The notes: generated from the sequence alone by a model not told the origin. Counted from the stretch's first letter, positions 14,588 through 23,676 are shown. The stretch is DNA of 64,000 bases from Raineyella sp. W15-4 (GCF_033170155.1 NZ_CP137079.1:1488001-1552000); one strand, 5' to 3'. Made by a program: numbers and translations.

Positions 14588-14756
14588 GCGGTGATGGCCG
14601 GCCCCGACGCCACCCCCCGCCCACTGTCGGACCCGACCGACACCGACCGTCCCTGAACGCCCGCCGAGCGGTGCCCACCCGTGCCCGTCCGGCACCACCG
14701 CACCGCCGGCCCACCCGCCGGCGGCGACCGAGCCCGAACCCCACCCGAGGAGAGCG

Positions 14757-15509
14757 ATGACCGAGACCGACACCGACGACGAGCAGGGCGGCATCCGGCT
14801 GCAGAAGGTCCTCGCCCAGGCGGGCATCGCGTCCCGCCGGGCCAGCGAGCAGCTGATCGAGGAGGGCCGGGTCGAGGTGAACGGCGAGGTGGTCACCGAA
14901 CAGGGCCGGCGGGTCGACCCCGAGAAGGACGAGATCCGGGTCGACGGGTCCCGCATCCCCACCGCCCGTCGCCACGTCTACACCGTGCTGAACAAGCCAC
15001 GTGGCGTCGTCTCGACGATGGACGACCCGGAAGGACGCGAGACCCTCAGCGACTACGTCGACCGGCGCAACGTCCGGCTCTTCCATGTCGGGCGGCTGGA
15101 CACCGAGACCGAGGGCCTGATCATCCTCACCAACGACGGGGAGTTCGCCCACCGGCTGGCCCACCCTTCCTACGAGGTGCCCAAGACGTACGTCGCCCAG
15201 GTGCTCGGGCAGGTGTCGGCGCACACGCTGAAGCGGATCCAGCGGGGCATCACCCTCGACGACGGTCCCGTACGGCCCGACAGGGTCAAGCTGATGCAGA
15301 CCCAGCCGGACGCGACCCTGCTGCAGATCACCTTGCACGAGGGGCGCAACCGGGTGGTCCGGCGGATGATGGAGGCGTTCGGCCATCCGGTGCAGAAACT
15401 CACCCGGATCGCGATCGGACCGGTGCGGCTCGGCCGGCTGCAGCCCGGCGAGATGCGTGATCTCACCCGCGAGGAGCTGGGCAAGCTGCTCGACCTGGTC
15501 GGGATGTGA
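14757..15509 (+). CDS. rluB: RluB-type 23S rRNA pseudouridine synthase
   Basis: 250 residues. An N-terminal S4 domain (about 13-60) precedes the RsuA/RluB catalytic domain with the family motif GRLDTETEGL, where Asp115 is the catalytic residue. RluB modifies a uridine in helix 80-89 of 23S rRNA; RsuA- or RluE-type specificity is less likely given the genome context. GAGGAGAG lies just before the ATG. The preceding 169 nt hold no gene that I can support. Confidence 0.9.
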   Translation: MTETDTDDEQGGIRLQKVLAQAGIASRRASEQLIEEGRVEVNGEVVTEQGRRVDPEKDEIRVDGSRIPTARRHVYTVLNKPRGVVSTMDDPEGRETLSDYVDRRNVRLFHVGRLDTETEGLIILTNDGEFAHRLAHPSYEVPKTYVAQVLGQVSAHTLKRIQRGITLDDGPVRPDRVKLMQTQPDATLLQITLHEGRNRVVRRMMEAFGHPVQKLTRIAIGPVRLGRLQPGEMRDLTREELGKLLDLVGM

Positions 15510-15539
15510 CCAGGGGTCCGATGTGACGAGGAGACCGGT

Positions 15540-16982
15540 GTGACGAGGGCGGCGGAGCCGGGCCAGGCGCGGACCCGGCGGATCTACGGGCTGGAGACCG
15601 AGTATGGATTGACCAGCCGGCCCCGCGGCGACCGGCGGGTCGGGCCGGAGGAGGTCGCCCGGCAGATGTTCCGCGGCATGATCGCCTGGGGTCGGTCCAG
15701 CAACGTGTTCCTCGGCAACGGGGCGCGGATCTACCTCGACGTCGGCTCGCACCCCGAGTACGCCACCGCCGAGTGCGACGACCTGTACGACCTGATCGCC
15801 CACGACGCGGTCGGCAACCGGCTGGTCGAGGACCTGCGCCGGCTGGCCGCCGACCAGCTCGCCGCGGACGGCACGCCGGTCGACATCTTCCTGTTCAAGA
15901 ACAACGTCGACTCCGCAGGCAACTCGTACGGCTGCCACGAGAACTACCTCGTCGACCGGGCCGTGGACATCAACCGCTACTACCGGATCATCCTGCCCTT
16001 CCTGGTCAGCCGGCAGCTGATCGCCGGCGCCGGACACCTGTCCCGGACCCAGCTCTACGAGCGTCCGGACCACGTGCCGGGGGCACACCACCCGACGACC
16101 TTCCAGCTCAGCCAGCGGGCCGACCAGATGTGGGACACCGTCTCCTCGGCCACCACCCGGTCCCGGCCGATGATCAACACCCGCGACGAGCCGCACGGCG
16201 ATCCCGAGCTCTACCGCCGGCTCCACGTCATCGTCGGCGACTCGTCGATGTCCCAGACCACGACACTGCTCAAGGTGGGGGCGACGGAGCTGGTGCTGCG
16301 GTTGGTCGAGGCGCGGGTGGCGCTGCCCGACCTGACCCTCGACAACCCCAACCTCGCCATCCGCCAGATCTCCCGCGACCTCACCGGGCGGGCGCCGGTC
16401 GACCTCGCCTCAGGCCGCACGGTCACCGCCCTCGACCTGCAGCGGGCCTACCTGCAGGCGGTCCTCGACCACCGCGACCGGCTGGGCCCCTTCGCACCGG
16501 CGCTGGAGCACGCCCTCGAGCTGTGGCAGCGGACCCTCGCCGCCGTCGAGGCCGGCGACCTGGACACCCTGTCCCAGGACATCGACTGGGCGATCAAGTA
16601 CAAGCTGCTCACCCGCTACGCCGACCGCCACGGGCTGGGCCCGGACAGCCCCCGGCTGGCGCAACTGGACGTCGCCTACCACGACATCGCCGAGGGCCGC
16701 GGCCTGTTCCGGCTGCTCGACGCCCACGGTGAGGTGAGCCGGGTCGTCGACAGCGCCGCCATCGAGCGGGCACTGACCGTCCCGCCGCCGACCCGGGCCC
16801 GGCTGCGCGGCGCCTTCATCGACGCCGCCCGGGCCGCTGAGGTCGACTACCTGGCCGACTGGATGCACCTGCGGGTCAACCGCGGCAACCAGACCCGCGC
16901 GCTCACCCTGCGTGACCCGTTCCGCGACACCGACGACCGGGTCGACGCGCTGATCGCCTCGCTGACCGAGTCGCGGTGGTGA
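15540..16982 (+). CDS. pafA: PafA, Pup-protein ligase
   Basis: 480 residues, a glutamine-synthetase-like ligase that joins Pup to lysines of target proteins using ATP. The N-terminal GLETEYG segment carries the metal-binding Glu. WGRSSNVFLGNGARIYLDVG (20 residues) and DSAGNSYGCHENYL follow, then SSATTRSRPMINTRDEPH. The second-strand and loop sequence is that of PafA and not of the deamidase Dop. The GTG start has GAGGAG seven bases upstream. pafB and pafC follow after two other genes. Dop, Pup, PrcA/B and Mpa, which normally precede pafA, are not in the window. Confidence 0.93.
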   Translation: MTRAAEPGQARTRRIYGLETEYGLTSRPRGDRRVGPEEVARQMFRGMIAWGRSSNVFLGNGARIYLDVGSHPEYATAECDDLYDLIAHDAVGNRLVEDLRRLAADQLAADGTPVDIFLFKNNVDSAGNSYGCHENYLVDRAVDINRYYRIILPFLVSRQLIAGAGHLSRTQLYERPDHVPGAHHPTTFQLSQRADQMWDTVSSATTRSRPMINTRDEPHGDPELYRRLHVIVGDSSMSQTTTLLKVGATELVLRLVEARVALPDLTLDNPNLAIRQISRDLTGRAPVDLASGRTVTALDLQRAYLQAVLDHRDRLGPFAPALEHALELWQRTLAAVEAGDLDTLSQDIDWAIKYKLLTRYADRHGLGPDSPRLAQLDVAYHDIAEGRGLFRLLDAHGEVSRVVDSAAIERALTVPPPTRARLRGAFIDAARAAEVDYLADWMHLRVNRGNQTRALTLRDPFRDTDDRVDALIASLTESRW

Positions 16983-17027
16983 CGCCGGTGGTGACGCGCT
17001 CGGGGCGGGGGCCGTGGTATGTCGCGG

Positions 17028-17033
17028 TAGGCT
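17028..17033 (+). promoter_or_regulatory. -10 element TAGGCT of the FKBP lipoprotein gene
   Basis: TAGGCT lies 7 nt before the GTG at 17041, which implies a leaderless mRNA. It also argues for that start over the in-frame GTG at 17014. Confidence 0.6.
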
Positions 17034-17040
17034 GCCCGAC

Positions 17041-18054
17041 GTGATCGACTTCCTCCGACCCCGCCCCGCCCGTACGGCCCTGCTCGCCGCGGTCCTGGCC
17101 CTGGGCCTCGGCCTGGCCGGCTGCGCGCAGGGGACCGGCGCGACCTCCCCGACCGCCTCGGCCAGTGCGTCGGCCTCCGCGGCGCCGGAGCCCGCCCAGG
17201 TCGACAACCTGGACGGCGTCTCCGTCGAGGGGAAGTACGGCGAATCGCCGACGGTGAAGTTCACCCCGTTCACCGTCGCCGACACCCAGTCGAAGGTCCT
17301 GATCGAGGGCGACGGACCGGCGGTGACCGCCGACATGACCGTCACCGTCCACTACCAGGGGCTCAACGGCCGCACCGGCGAGGTCTTCGACGCGTCGTAC
17401 GCGAATGGCAAGCCGACCTCGTTCCAGCTCAGCGGCGTGATCCCCGGCTTCTCGAAGGGCCTGGTCGGCAAGAAGCAGGGTTCGCGGGTGCTGCTCGCCA
17501 TCCCCGGCAAGGACGGCTACGACTCCAGCGGCGGCATCGCCCAGGCGGGCATCCAGGTCGGCGACACGCTGGTCTTCGTGGTCGACATCATCAGCGTGCC
17601 GCTCAGCGGTCCGCAGGGCGACAAGGTGAGTCAGCCCTCCGGGCAGCCCACGGTCAGCGGCGCGGTGAACGACCCGAAGATCTCCATCCCGTCGGGCGCC
17701 GCGCCCAGCCAGCTCCTGGTCCAGCCGCTGATCAAGGGCAAGGGCGACAAGGTGGCCGCGGACTCCACCGTCACGGTCAACTACCGGGCCTGGCTGTGGG
17801 ACGGCGGCAAGCAGGTCGACGACACGTACGCCGCGAAGACGGTGAACGACCAGCAGGTGCCCGCGGCCCCCGAGTCCGGGCAGTTGTCCACCCTGATCAC
17901 CGGCTGGCAGACCGCGCTGAAGGACCAGACGGTCGGCAGCCGGATCCTGATCGTGGTCCCGCCGTCGCAGGCCTATCCGGACGGCGACGCCGGTCTGGGC
18001 ATCCCCGCCGGCGCCACCCTGGTCTACGTGGTGGACATCCTCCAGGTCTCCTGA
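17041..18054 (+). CDS. Lipoprotein with two FKBP-type peptidyl-prolyl isomerase domains
   Basis: 337 residues. A signal peptide ends in the lipobox LAGC with Cys28 as the lipidated residue. A Ser/Ala-rich linker follows, then two FKBP domains at about 95-190 and 225-337. Domain 1 has VHYQGLNGRTGEVFDASY and ends in the usual VFVVDIISV strand; domain 2 ends in VYVVDILQVS and has a more diverged active site. The protein should be an extracytoplasmic proline isomerase or chaperone on the outer face of the membrane. It stands between pafA and gluQ, with gluQ convergent. Confidence 0.88.
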   Translation: MIDFLRPRPARTALLAAVLALGLGLAGCAQGTGATSPTASASASASAAPEPAQVDNLDGVSVEGKYGESPTVKFTPFTVADTQSKVLIEGDGPAVTADMTVTVHYQGLNGRTGEVFDASYANGKPTSFQLSGVIPGFSKGLVGKKQGSRVLLAIPGKDGYDSSGGIAQAGIQVGDTLVFVVDIISVPLSGPQGDKVSQPSGQPTVSGAVNDPKISIPSGAAPSQLLVQPLIKGKGDKVAADSTVTVNYRAWLWDGGKQVDDTYAAKTVNDQQVPAAPESGQLSTLITGWQTALKDQTVGSRILIVVPPSQAYPDGDAGLGIPAGATLVYVVDILQVS

Positions 18055-18116
18055 CCGGGTGACACCGGTCCGGGCGGTGCACACCGGAACCGGGTAGCCG
18101 GCCCGGCCGGTGACCG

Positions 18117-19046
18117 TCAGCCGGCGTCCCCGGCGTCCCACGCCCACGGCGTGCGGGGGAGTGCGGTCGGGTCGAACCGGGCCAGCAGGTCGGCTGTCGT
18201 GACCGGTTCGCCGGCCTCGGCCAGCCCGAGGGAGGCGGCGAGCCGGGACCGGACCGCGTCCGCGCCGACCCCGCGGGCGGCCAGGTCGGTCAGCGTCACC
18301 GCCCCGTCCCGCTTCGCCAGTCGCTGCCCCTGGCGGTTCACCACCAGCGGCACATGCGCGTACGTCGGTCTCCGCCCGCCGAGCCGCTCGGTGAGCCAGG
18401 CCTGGCGCGGCGAGGACGCCAGCAGGTCGTCACCCCGGACGACCTGGTCGACCCCTTGCGCGAGGTCGTCGACGACCACGGCGAGGTTGTAGGCGTACGC
18501 CCCGTCGTTGCGCCGCAGCACGAAGTCGTCGACCGGCCCGCTGAACCGGCCGGCCAGGGCGTCGACCACTTCGACGGTGATGTCCCCGCCCCGCACCCGC
18601 AGCGCCGCCGGGCGGCGGGCCGCCCGCTCGGCCCGTTCCGCGGCGGTGAGCCGGCGGCAGGTGCCCGGATAGGCACCCGGCGGGGCATGGGGTGCGCTGA
18701 CCGCCTCGGCGATCTCCCGCCGGCTGCAGAAGCACGGATACGTGCCCGGGCTGTCGGTCAGCCGGGCGACCGCCGCGGCGTACGCCGCCAATCGCCGGGA
18801 CTGCCGGACGACCTCACCGTCCCAGTCCAGGCCCAGCGCCCGCAGATCCGCCAGCTGGCGGTCCGCCACCGCGGGGTCGTGCGCCACCCGGGCGGTGTCC
18901 AGGTCCTCGATCCGGACCAGGAACCGCCGACCGCTGTGCCGGGCGAACAGCCAGGCCAGCAGCGCGGTGCGCAGGTTGCCGACGTGCAGGTCCGAGGTCG
19001 GGCTCGGCGCGAACCGGCCGGCGCCGGACGGCATCGGCGTGGTCAC
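18117..19046 (-). CDS. gluQ: Glutamyl-Q tRNA(Asp) synthetase
   Basis: 309 residues, a truncated paralogue of glutamyl-tRNA synthetase that attaches glutamate to queuosine in tRNA-Asp. The class I signature appears as HVGN (residues 21-24) and a KMSKS-like RLAKRD lies in the C-terminal part. A probable zinc site is in YPCFCSRRE with a later Cys in GTCRRL. It has no anticodon-binding domain, unlike the full-length gltX at 43788. The GTG start has GGGAGGAG six bases upstream. The gene is divergent from pafB. Confidence 0.9.
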   Translation of the reverse strand: MTTPMPSGAGRFAPSPTSDLHVGNLRTALLAWLFARHSGRRFLVRIEDLDTARVAHDPAVADRQLADLRALGLDWDGEVVRQSRRLAAYAAAVARLTDSPGTYPCFCSRREIAEAVSAPHAPPGAYPGTCRRLTAAERAERAARRPAALRVRGGDITVEVVDALAGRFSGPVDDFVLRRNDGAYAYNLAVVVDDLAQGVDQVVRGDDLLASSPRQAWLTERLGGRRPTYAHVPLVVNRQGQRLAKRDGAVTLTDLAARGVGADAVRSRLAASLGLAEAGEPVTTADLLARFDPTALPRTPWAWDAGDAG

Positions 19047-19125
19047 GGGCGGCTCCTCCCGGTGGGGCGCGTGCTGGCTGTTAGTCTCGCAGTGACGAGG
19101 GTAGACCGGGGACGGGGGAGTGAGG

Positions 19126-20109
19126 ATGGCGCCGAGCAACGCCGAGCGGCGGGTGGTGCTGACGATGCTCCTGCTCGGTGCCCCGCAACCGTTGACGAAG
19201 GCGCGGATCCGCGAACTCGTCGAGGGCTACGCCGGGCTGTCCGAGGCGGCCTTCAACCAGTCCTTCGAACGCGACAAGCGGGCGCTGCGGGTCGAGATGG
19301 GCCTGCCGATCGAGACCAGCGGGGTGGGAGAGGACGAGGGCTACCGGATCCGGCTGGGGGAGTTCGCCCTGGCGCCGGTCGACCTCACCCCCGAGGAGGC
19401 CGCCGCGGTCGCGCTGGCCGCGCGCAGCTGGCGGGAGGCCGGGATGGCCGCCTCCTCGCAGCGGGCGCTGATGAAGCTGCGCTCCATCGGCGTCGAACCG
19501 GACACCGAGGCACTTGCCTCGCTCTTCACGCCCAGTGACGTCGCCGACACCCGCCCGGCCGCGACCCAGGGCCTGGCGGTGCTCCGCGACGCGATCACCA
19601 ACCGTCGCCGGGTCAGCTTCGACTACGCCGACCGCGGCGCCCGCCGGCATGTCGAGCCCTGGGGCCTGGCGATGGCGCACGGCCAGTGGTACCTGTTCGG
19701 GGCCGATCTCGATCGTCACGGCACCCGCAAGTTCAAGCTGGCCCGGATCCGCAGCACGGTGAAGCCCGGCACGGCCAACCTCGCCTTCCCCGAGCCCGAT
19801 CCCGCGGCGGTGCGGCGGCTCACCGAGGAGGTGTCCGCCCAGCGCGCGGCGGACGAGGCCGTCGTCGCCGTCCGGACCGGCCGGGAGGCCGCCCTGCACC
19901 GGCCGCTCGCCGAGGCGGACGAGCCGGCGCCGCCCGGCTACCGCGCCTGGCGGGTGGCGTACGCCTACCGGCAGGGCTTCATCGGCGAGCTGGCGATGCT
20001 CGGCCCCGATGTCGTGGTGCTCTCCCCACCCGCGCTGCGTACGCAGCTGGTGGAGCACCTCACGGCGCTGCTGGCGGAAGGAGGCGACGATGACCACCAC
20101 CGCCGCTGA
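19126..20109 (+). CDS. pafB: PafB, WYL-domain regulator
   Basis: 327 residues. An N-terminal winged-helix segment (about 1-70) is followed by a WYL domain (about 150-240, with WGLAMAHGQWYLFGADLDR in it) and a C-terminal WCX-like extension. With PafC it forms the activator of the RecA-independent DNA-damage response in actinobacteria. The start is ATG 19126 with GGGGGAG five bases upstream; a GTG at 19120 is possible. Its end overlaps pafC. Confidence 0.88.
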   Translation: MAPSNAERRVVLTMLLLGAPQPLTKARIRELVEGYAGLSEAAFNQSFERDKRALRVEMGLPIETSGVGEDEGYRIRLGEFALAPVDLTPEEAAAVALAARSWREAGMAASSQRALMKLRSIGVEPDTEALASLFTPSDVADTRPAATQGLAVLRDAITNRRRVSFDYADRGARRHVEPWGLAMAHGQWYLFGADLDRHGTRKFKLARIRSTVKPGTANLAFPEPDPAAVRRLTEEVSAQRAADEAVVAVRTGREAALHRPLAEADEPAPPGYRAWRVAYAYRQGFIGELAMLGPDVVVLSPPALRTQLVEHLTALLAEGGDDDHHRR

Positions 20110-21127
20110 ACAGGTCCCGCGGCTGCTCGCGCTGAGCACCTGGCTGCGCGGCCAGGTCGAGACGACGGTCGACGAGGTGGCCCGCGAGTTCGGGGTGAGT
20201 ATCGACCAGGCCCGCGAGGACGTCCGGCTGCTGACGATGTGCGAGGTCCCCGGCCAGGTCGGCTTCTATCTCCTCGACGTGGACTTCGACGCCCTCGATG
20301 CGGGGGTGATCCGGCCCTCGCTCGACAACGCGCCGACCCGACCGGCCCGGTTCAGCCCCGACGAGGCCGTGACGCTCCTGGTGGGGCTGCGGGTGCTCGC
20401 CGAGACCTCGACCGGGCAGACCGCCGCAGTGGTCGAGTCGGCCCGGAGGAAGATCGCCGCGGCGGCCGGCGACCATGCGGCGGTCGCCGACCGGTTCCAC
20501 CTCTCCGTCGCTTCGGGCAGCCCCGAGGTTCGCGAGGCGGTGGCCCGGGCCCTGGCGGAGCACCGCAGCCTGGCCCTCGACTACGTGGACGCGCAGGGCC
20601 GTGCCACGCAGCGTACGGTCGACGGGCTCACCACGCGGGTGGTCGACGGCTACCACTACCTGGAGGCGTGGGACCTCGACCGGGCCGACCGGCGGTCGTT
20701 CCGGATGGACCGGATCCGCGTCGCCGCCGTGCTCACCCGTGTGGCCCTCGACCACGGCGATGTCGAGCGGGTGCCGAGCTGGACCCGGCGGCTCGAACAG
20801 GCCGACCAGATCACCCTCTGGGTGCGCCGGCCCGCCGCCTGGCTGGTCGAGTACTACCCGACCACCCGGATCCGGCCGGCGACCGCCGAGGACGCCGCCC
20901 GGGCGGGTCGTGCCCCCTCGGCCGGGGACCTGGTCGTCACCCTCGGGGTGCTCGACCCGAGCTGGCTCACCGGGCTGCTGCTGCGCTGCGGCGCCGATCT
21001 GGTCCTGCTGGAGCCCCGCGAGGCCCGGCAGGGTGCCCTGGACCGGGCCCGCGCCACCCTCGCCCTCTACCGCGGCACCGACTCCGGCCCCGGTCCGGCG
21101 GACGAGCCGGCCGCCCGGGTCGGGTAG
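20090..21127 (+). CDS. pafC: PafC, WYL-domain regulator
   Basis: 345 residues, of the same build as PafB: winged helix (about 5-75), WYL domain (about 150-250) and C-terminal extension. The ATG at 20090 lies inside the end of pafB and has GGAAGGAGG upstream, so the pair is co-translated. The partners act as one heterodimer in DNA-damage gene activation. The TAG stop is part of the -10 element of the next gene. Confidence 0.88.
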   Translation: MTTTAAEQVPRLLALSTWLRGQVETTVDEVAREFGVSIDQAREDVRLLTMCEVPGQVGFYLLDVDFDALDAGVIRPSLDNAPTRPARFSPDEAVTLLVGLRVLAETSTGQTAAVVESARRKIAAAAGDHAAVADRFHLSVASGSPEVREAVARALAEHRSLALDYVDAQGRATQRTVDGLTTRVVDGYHYLEAWDLDRADRRSFRMDRIRVAAVLTRVALDHGDVERVPSWTRRLEQADQITLWVRRPAAWLVEYYPTTRIRPATAEDAARAGRAPSAGDLVVTLGVLDPSWLTGLLLRCGADLVLLEPREARQGALDRARATLALYRGTDSGPGPADEPAARVG

Positions 21128-21130
21128 GCT
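21125..21130 (+). promoter_or_regulatory. -10 element TAGGCT of the small membrane protein gene
   Basis: TAGGCT shares its TAG with the pafC stop and lies 7 nt before the ATG at 21138, which suggests a leaderless transcript. Confidence 0.6.
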
Positions 21131-21137
21131 CGGCGCC

Positions 21138-21443
21138 ATGATCTGGGTCCTCGTGGTCGTCGGCATCGCCGTCCTCGGGCTCGTCGGTCTGGTCGCATAC
21201 GCGATCTGGATGTGGCACAAGATCGAGGATCTGCTCAGCGAGGTCGAGATGGTGGGGCGCCAGGCTGAGGAGATCCTGAGCCTCGTCGACGACCTCGCGC
21301 CGTTTCCTGCCGAAGGGCCCGGTGCACAGCATGATGCGGCGCCGGACGGCGGCGGGGAACGCGTACCATCGGGTCAGGTGGACCTGGAGTTCGATCCGGA
21401 CTTCGGGGGATTCGCGCCGCGACACGTCAGCCACCGTCACTGA
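21138..21443 (+). CDS. Small single-pass membrane protein, function unknown
   Basis: 101 residues. One transmembrane helix (about residues 2-26, starting MIWVLVVVGIAVLG) is followed by an amphipathic segment with many acidic residues and a low-complexity, Gly/Pro/Asp-rich tail ending in HVSHRH. I do not recognise a family. The topology resembles that of TatB/TatA (helix first, then an amphipathic helix), but the GFG or similar hinge of TatA/B is not obvious. It sits directly between pafC and tatA, 17 nt before tatA, so it may be translated from the same mRNA as the Tat genes. Confidence 0.75.
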   Translation: MIWVLVVVGIAVLGLVGLVAYAIWMWHKIEDLLSEVEMVGRQAEEILSLVDDLAPFPAEGPGAQHDAAPDGGGERVPSGQVDLEFDPDFGGFAPRHVSHRH

Positions 21444-21460
21444 ACGAAACAGAGGTTCCT

Positions 21461-21730
21461 ATGTCTCCCCTCGCCCTGGCCGGGCTCGGCGGCCCCGAGC
21501 TGCTCATCATCCTGGCGATTGTGCTGCTGCTGTTCGGCGGCTCCCGGCTGGCCGGGCTCGGCAAGAGCACCGGCCGTGCCATCCGTGAGTTCAAGGAGGA
21601 GACCAAGGGTGTCGCCGAGCCGAAGTCCGTCGGCAGCGCCGAGGTGAAGCCTGCCGCCGACGAGGTGTCGGGGACCGCCGAGGTCCACGATGCCGAGATC
21701 GTCGACCCGGAGCACAAGAAGGACCGCTGA
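21461..21730 (+). CDS. tatA: Twin-arginine translocase subunit TatA
   Basis: 89 residues. A single N-terminal membrane helix begins near residue 8 (PELLIILAIVLLLF), followed by GGSRLAGLGKSTGRAI, the hinge and amphipathic helix typical of TatA/E. The acidic-basic C-terminal tail is unstructured. TatA oligomers form the size-adaptable pore that exports folded proteins. It is followed by tatC after 5 nt, as in mycobacteria. tatB is not seen here. Confidence 0.92.
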   Translation: MSPLALAGLGGPELLIILAIVLLLFGGSRLAGLGKSTGRAIREFKEETKGVAEPKSVGSAEVKPAADEVSGTAEVHDAEIVDPEHKKDR

Positions 21731-21735
21731 GCCCA

Positions 21736-22671
21736 GTGGCCGAGTCGCTCGACCCCGCACGGTCCGCATCGGCAGCCGCCGCCGGGCCGGACGGGGCGAC
21801 CCCGGAGGCGGCCGCGCCGAAGAAACGGCGCTTGGCCTGGCTCCGTCCGCCGGCGATGTCCGAGGACGGCCGGATGACCCTCTTCGATCACTTCCGGGAA
21901 CTGCGCTATCGGGTGATCGTGATCGTCGTCCTGATCCTCCTCGGGATGGCCGTCACCGCGTTCTTCTACAACGATCTGTATCAGTTCCTGCTCGACCCGT
22001 ACCTGCGGGCCGTGCACGAGATCAACCAGAGCCGGCCGGGCCAGGAGGTGTTGGTCGTCAACGCCGGGGTCGCGGCCCCGATGACGCTGGCGATCAAGAT
22101 CGTTGCGATCGCCGGCACGGTGGTCAGCAGTCCCTTCTGGCTGTACCAGATCTGGGCCTTCATCGCGCCCGGTCTGCTGGCCAAGGAGCGGCGTTGGGCC
22201 TTGGCGTTCATCGGTGCCGGTGTCCCGCTGTTCCTGACCGGGGTGGCACTCGGCTACTGGGTGCTGCCCAAGGGCTTGGTGGTCCTGCTGGGCTTCACCC
22301 CGCAGAATTCACCGGTCGCGAACATGGTCGAGATGGTGCCGTTCCTGACCTTCATGATCCAGATCATGCTGGTGTTCGGGGTGGCGTTCCTGCTCCCGGT
22401 GGTCATCGTGGCGCTGGACCTCGCCGGCGTGGTGACCGGCGCCCAGCTCGGTGCGGTGCGGTCGTACGCCATCGTCGGGATCTTCGTCTTCGCGGCGGTC
22501 GCCTCACCGTCGACCGACCCGATCTCGATGCTCGCCCTGGCGGTGCCGATGACGGTGCTGTACGTCGTCGCCGAGGTCATCTGTCGTGTCAACGACCGAC
22601 GCCGGGGGACCCGGCTCGCCGCCGCCGAGGCCGCCGAGCTGGCGTCCCGAGCCGGGACTGTCAGTGACTGA
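21736..22671 (+). CDS. tatC: Twin-arginine translocase subunit TatC
   Basis: 311 residues. After a variable 50-residue N-terminus comes the family start MTLFDHFRELRYRV, then six predicted membrane helices. TatC binds the twin-arginine signal peptide. The GTG start is 5 nt after the tatA stop. The 3' end overlaps the start of the lipid kinase gene by 8 nt. Confidence 0.94.
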   Translation: MAESLDPARSASAAAAGPDGATPEAAAPKKRRLAWLRPPAMSEDGRMTLFDHFRELRYRVIVIVVLILLGMAVTAFFYNDLYQFLLDPYLRAVHEINQSRPGQEVLVVNAGVAAPMTLAIKIVAIAGTVVSSPFWLYQIWAFIAPGLLAKERRWALAFIGAGVPLFLTGVALGYWVLPKGLVVLLGFTPQNSPVANMVEMVPFLTFMIQIMLVFGVAFLLPVVIVALDLAGVVTGAQLGAVRSYAIVGIFVFAAVASPSTDPISMLALAVPMTVLYVVAEVICRVNDRRRGTRLAAAEAAELASRAGTVSD

Positions 22672-23644
22672 CGCTGCTGCCCTGACACTGGTGGTCAACC
22701 CCAGTGCAGGCCTCGGGCGTGCCCGCACGCTGCTGCCGCGGGTGGTCACCGAGCTGGTCACCTCCCTGCCGGGCGTCGATGTCCGGGTCCACCTCGCCGC
22801 GAGTTTCCCGGAGGCCGCGGCGCACTGCCGGCGGGCGGTCGCCTCCGCCCGGCCGGCGGAGGACGACCGGCGGGCCGACGCGTTGCTGGTGATGGGCGGC
22901 GACGGGATGATGCACCTGGGGGCGAACGCGTGCGCTGGCACCGAAGTGCCGCTGGGGCTGATCCCGGCCGGCACCGGCAACGACTCCTGCCGCGGGCTCG
23001 GCCTGCCACCGGCCAATCCGGTGGCCGCCGCGCGCCTGGTCGTCCGCGGTGCCACCCGCCGGATCGACCTGGCCCGGGTGACGGGCCAGCTGGTCGACCA
23101 CGGTCTGCCGGACCACGGCACCGAACGGGTGCTCTCCGTCGTTTCCACCGGTTTCGACGCCCTGGTCAACCTCCGGGCGAATCGGACGACCTTCCCGCGG
23201 GGGCGGCTGCGGTACGCGTGGTCCGCCACCGTCCAGCTCGCCCAGTTCGAGCCCCTGCCGTACCGGCTGGTGATCGACGGGGAGCGCCGCGACATCCCGG
23301 CCATCCTGATCGCCGTCGGCAACGCCGGATACGTCGGTGGTGGGATGGCCATCTGTCCTGACGCGGACGTCTCCGACGGGCTGCTCGACCTGACCATCGT
23401 GCACCCGGTGAGCCGCGGCACGTTCATCCGGCTGTTGCCGGCATTGTTCACCGGCGCCTTCGTCCGGGACCCTGCGGTGGAACAGCTGCGGGCCCGCGAG
23501 GTCGTCGTCGACGGTGACGGCCTCTACGGCATGGCGGACGGCGACGAGCTGGGGCCGGTGCCGCTGACCGTCACCGCCGATCCCGATGCGCTCACCGTTT
23601 TCACCGCCGCCCCCCGGGCACTGACCGGCCGGTCGGCGCGCTGA
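22664..23644 (+). CDS. Diacylglycerol/sphingosine kinase family protein
   Basis: 326 residues. The nucleotide-binding GGDG is in VMGGDGMMHLGANAC, followed by LGLIPAGTGNDSCRGLGLP, the DAGK catalytic domain signature. A C-terminal beta-rich domain follows with a FDAL stretch. The GTG at 22664 overlaps the tatC stop. Related actinobacterial genes lie next to tatC and are thought to phosphorylate lipids such as diacylglycerol; the substrate cannot be fixed from sequence. Confidence 0.85.
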   Translation: MTDAAALTLVVNPSAGLGRARTLLPRVVTELVTSLPGVDVRVHLAASFPEAAAHCRRAVASARPAEDDRRADALLVMGGDGMMHLGANACAGTEVPLGLIPAGTGNDSCRGLGLPPANPVAAARLVVRGATRRIDLARVTGQLVDHGLPDHGTERVLSVVSTGFDALVNLRANRTTFPRGRLRYAWSATVQLAQFEPLPYRLVIDGERRDIPAILIAVGNAGYVGGGMAICPDADVSDGLLDLTIVHPVSRGTFIRLLPALFTGAFVRDPAVEQLRAREVVVDGDGLYGMADGDELGPVPLTVTADPDALTVFTAAPRALTGRSAR

Positions 23645-23664
23645 CCGACGCGCCGGCACCGCGC

Positions 23665-23670
23665 TATCTT
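23665..23670 (+). promoter_or_regulatory. -10 element TATCTT of helY
   Basis: TATCTT lies 6 nt before the helY ATG and there is no Shine-Dalgarno sequence, so a leaderless mRNA is likely. Confidence 0.55.
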
Positions 23671-23676
23671 CGGGGC

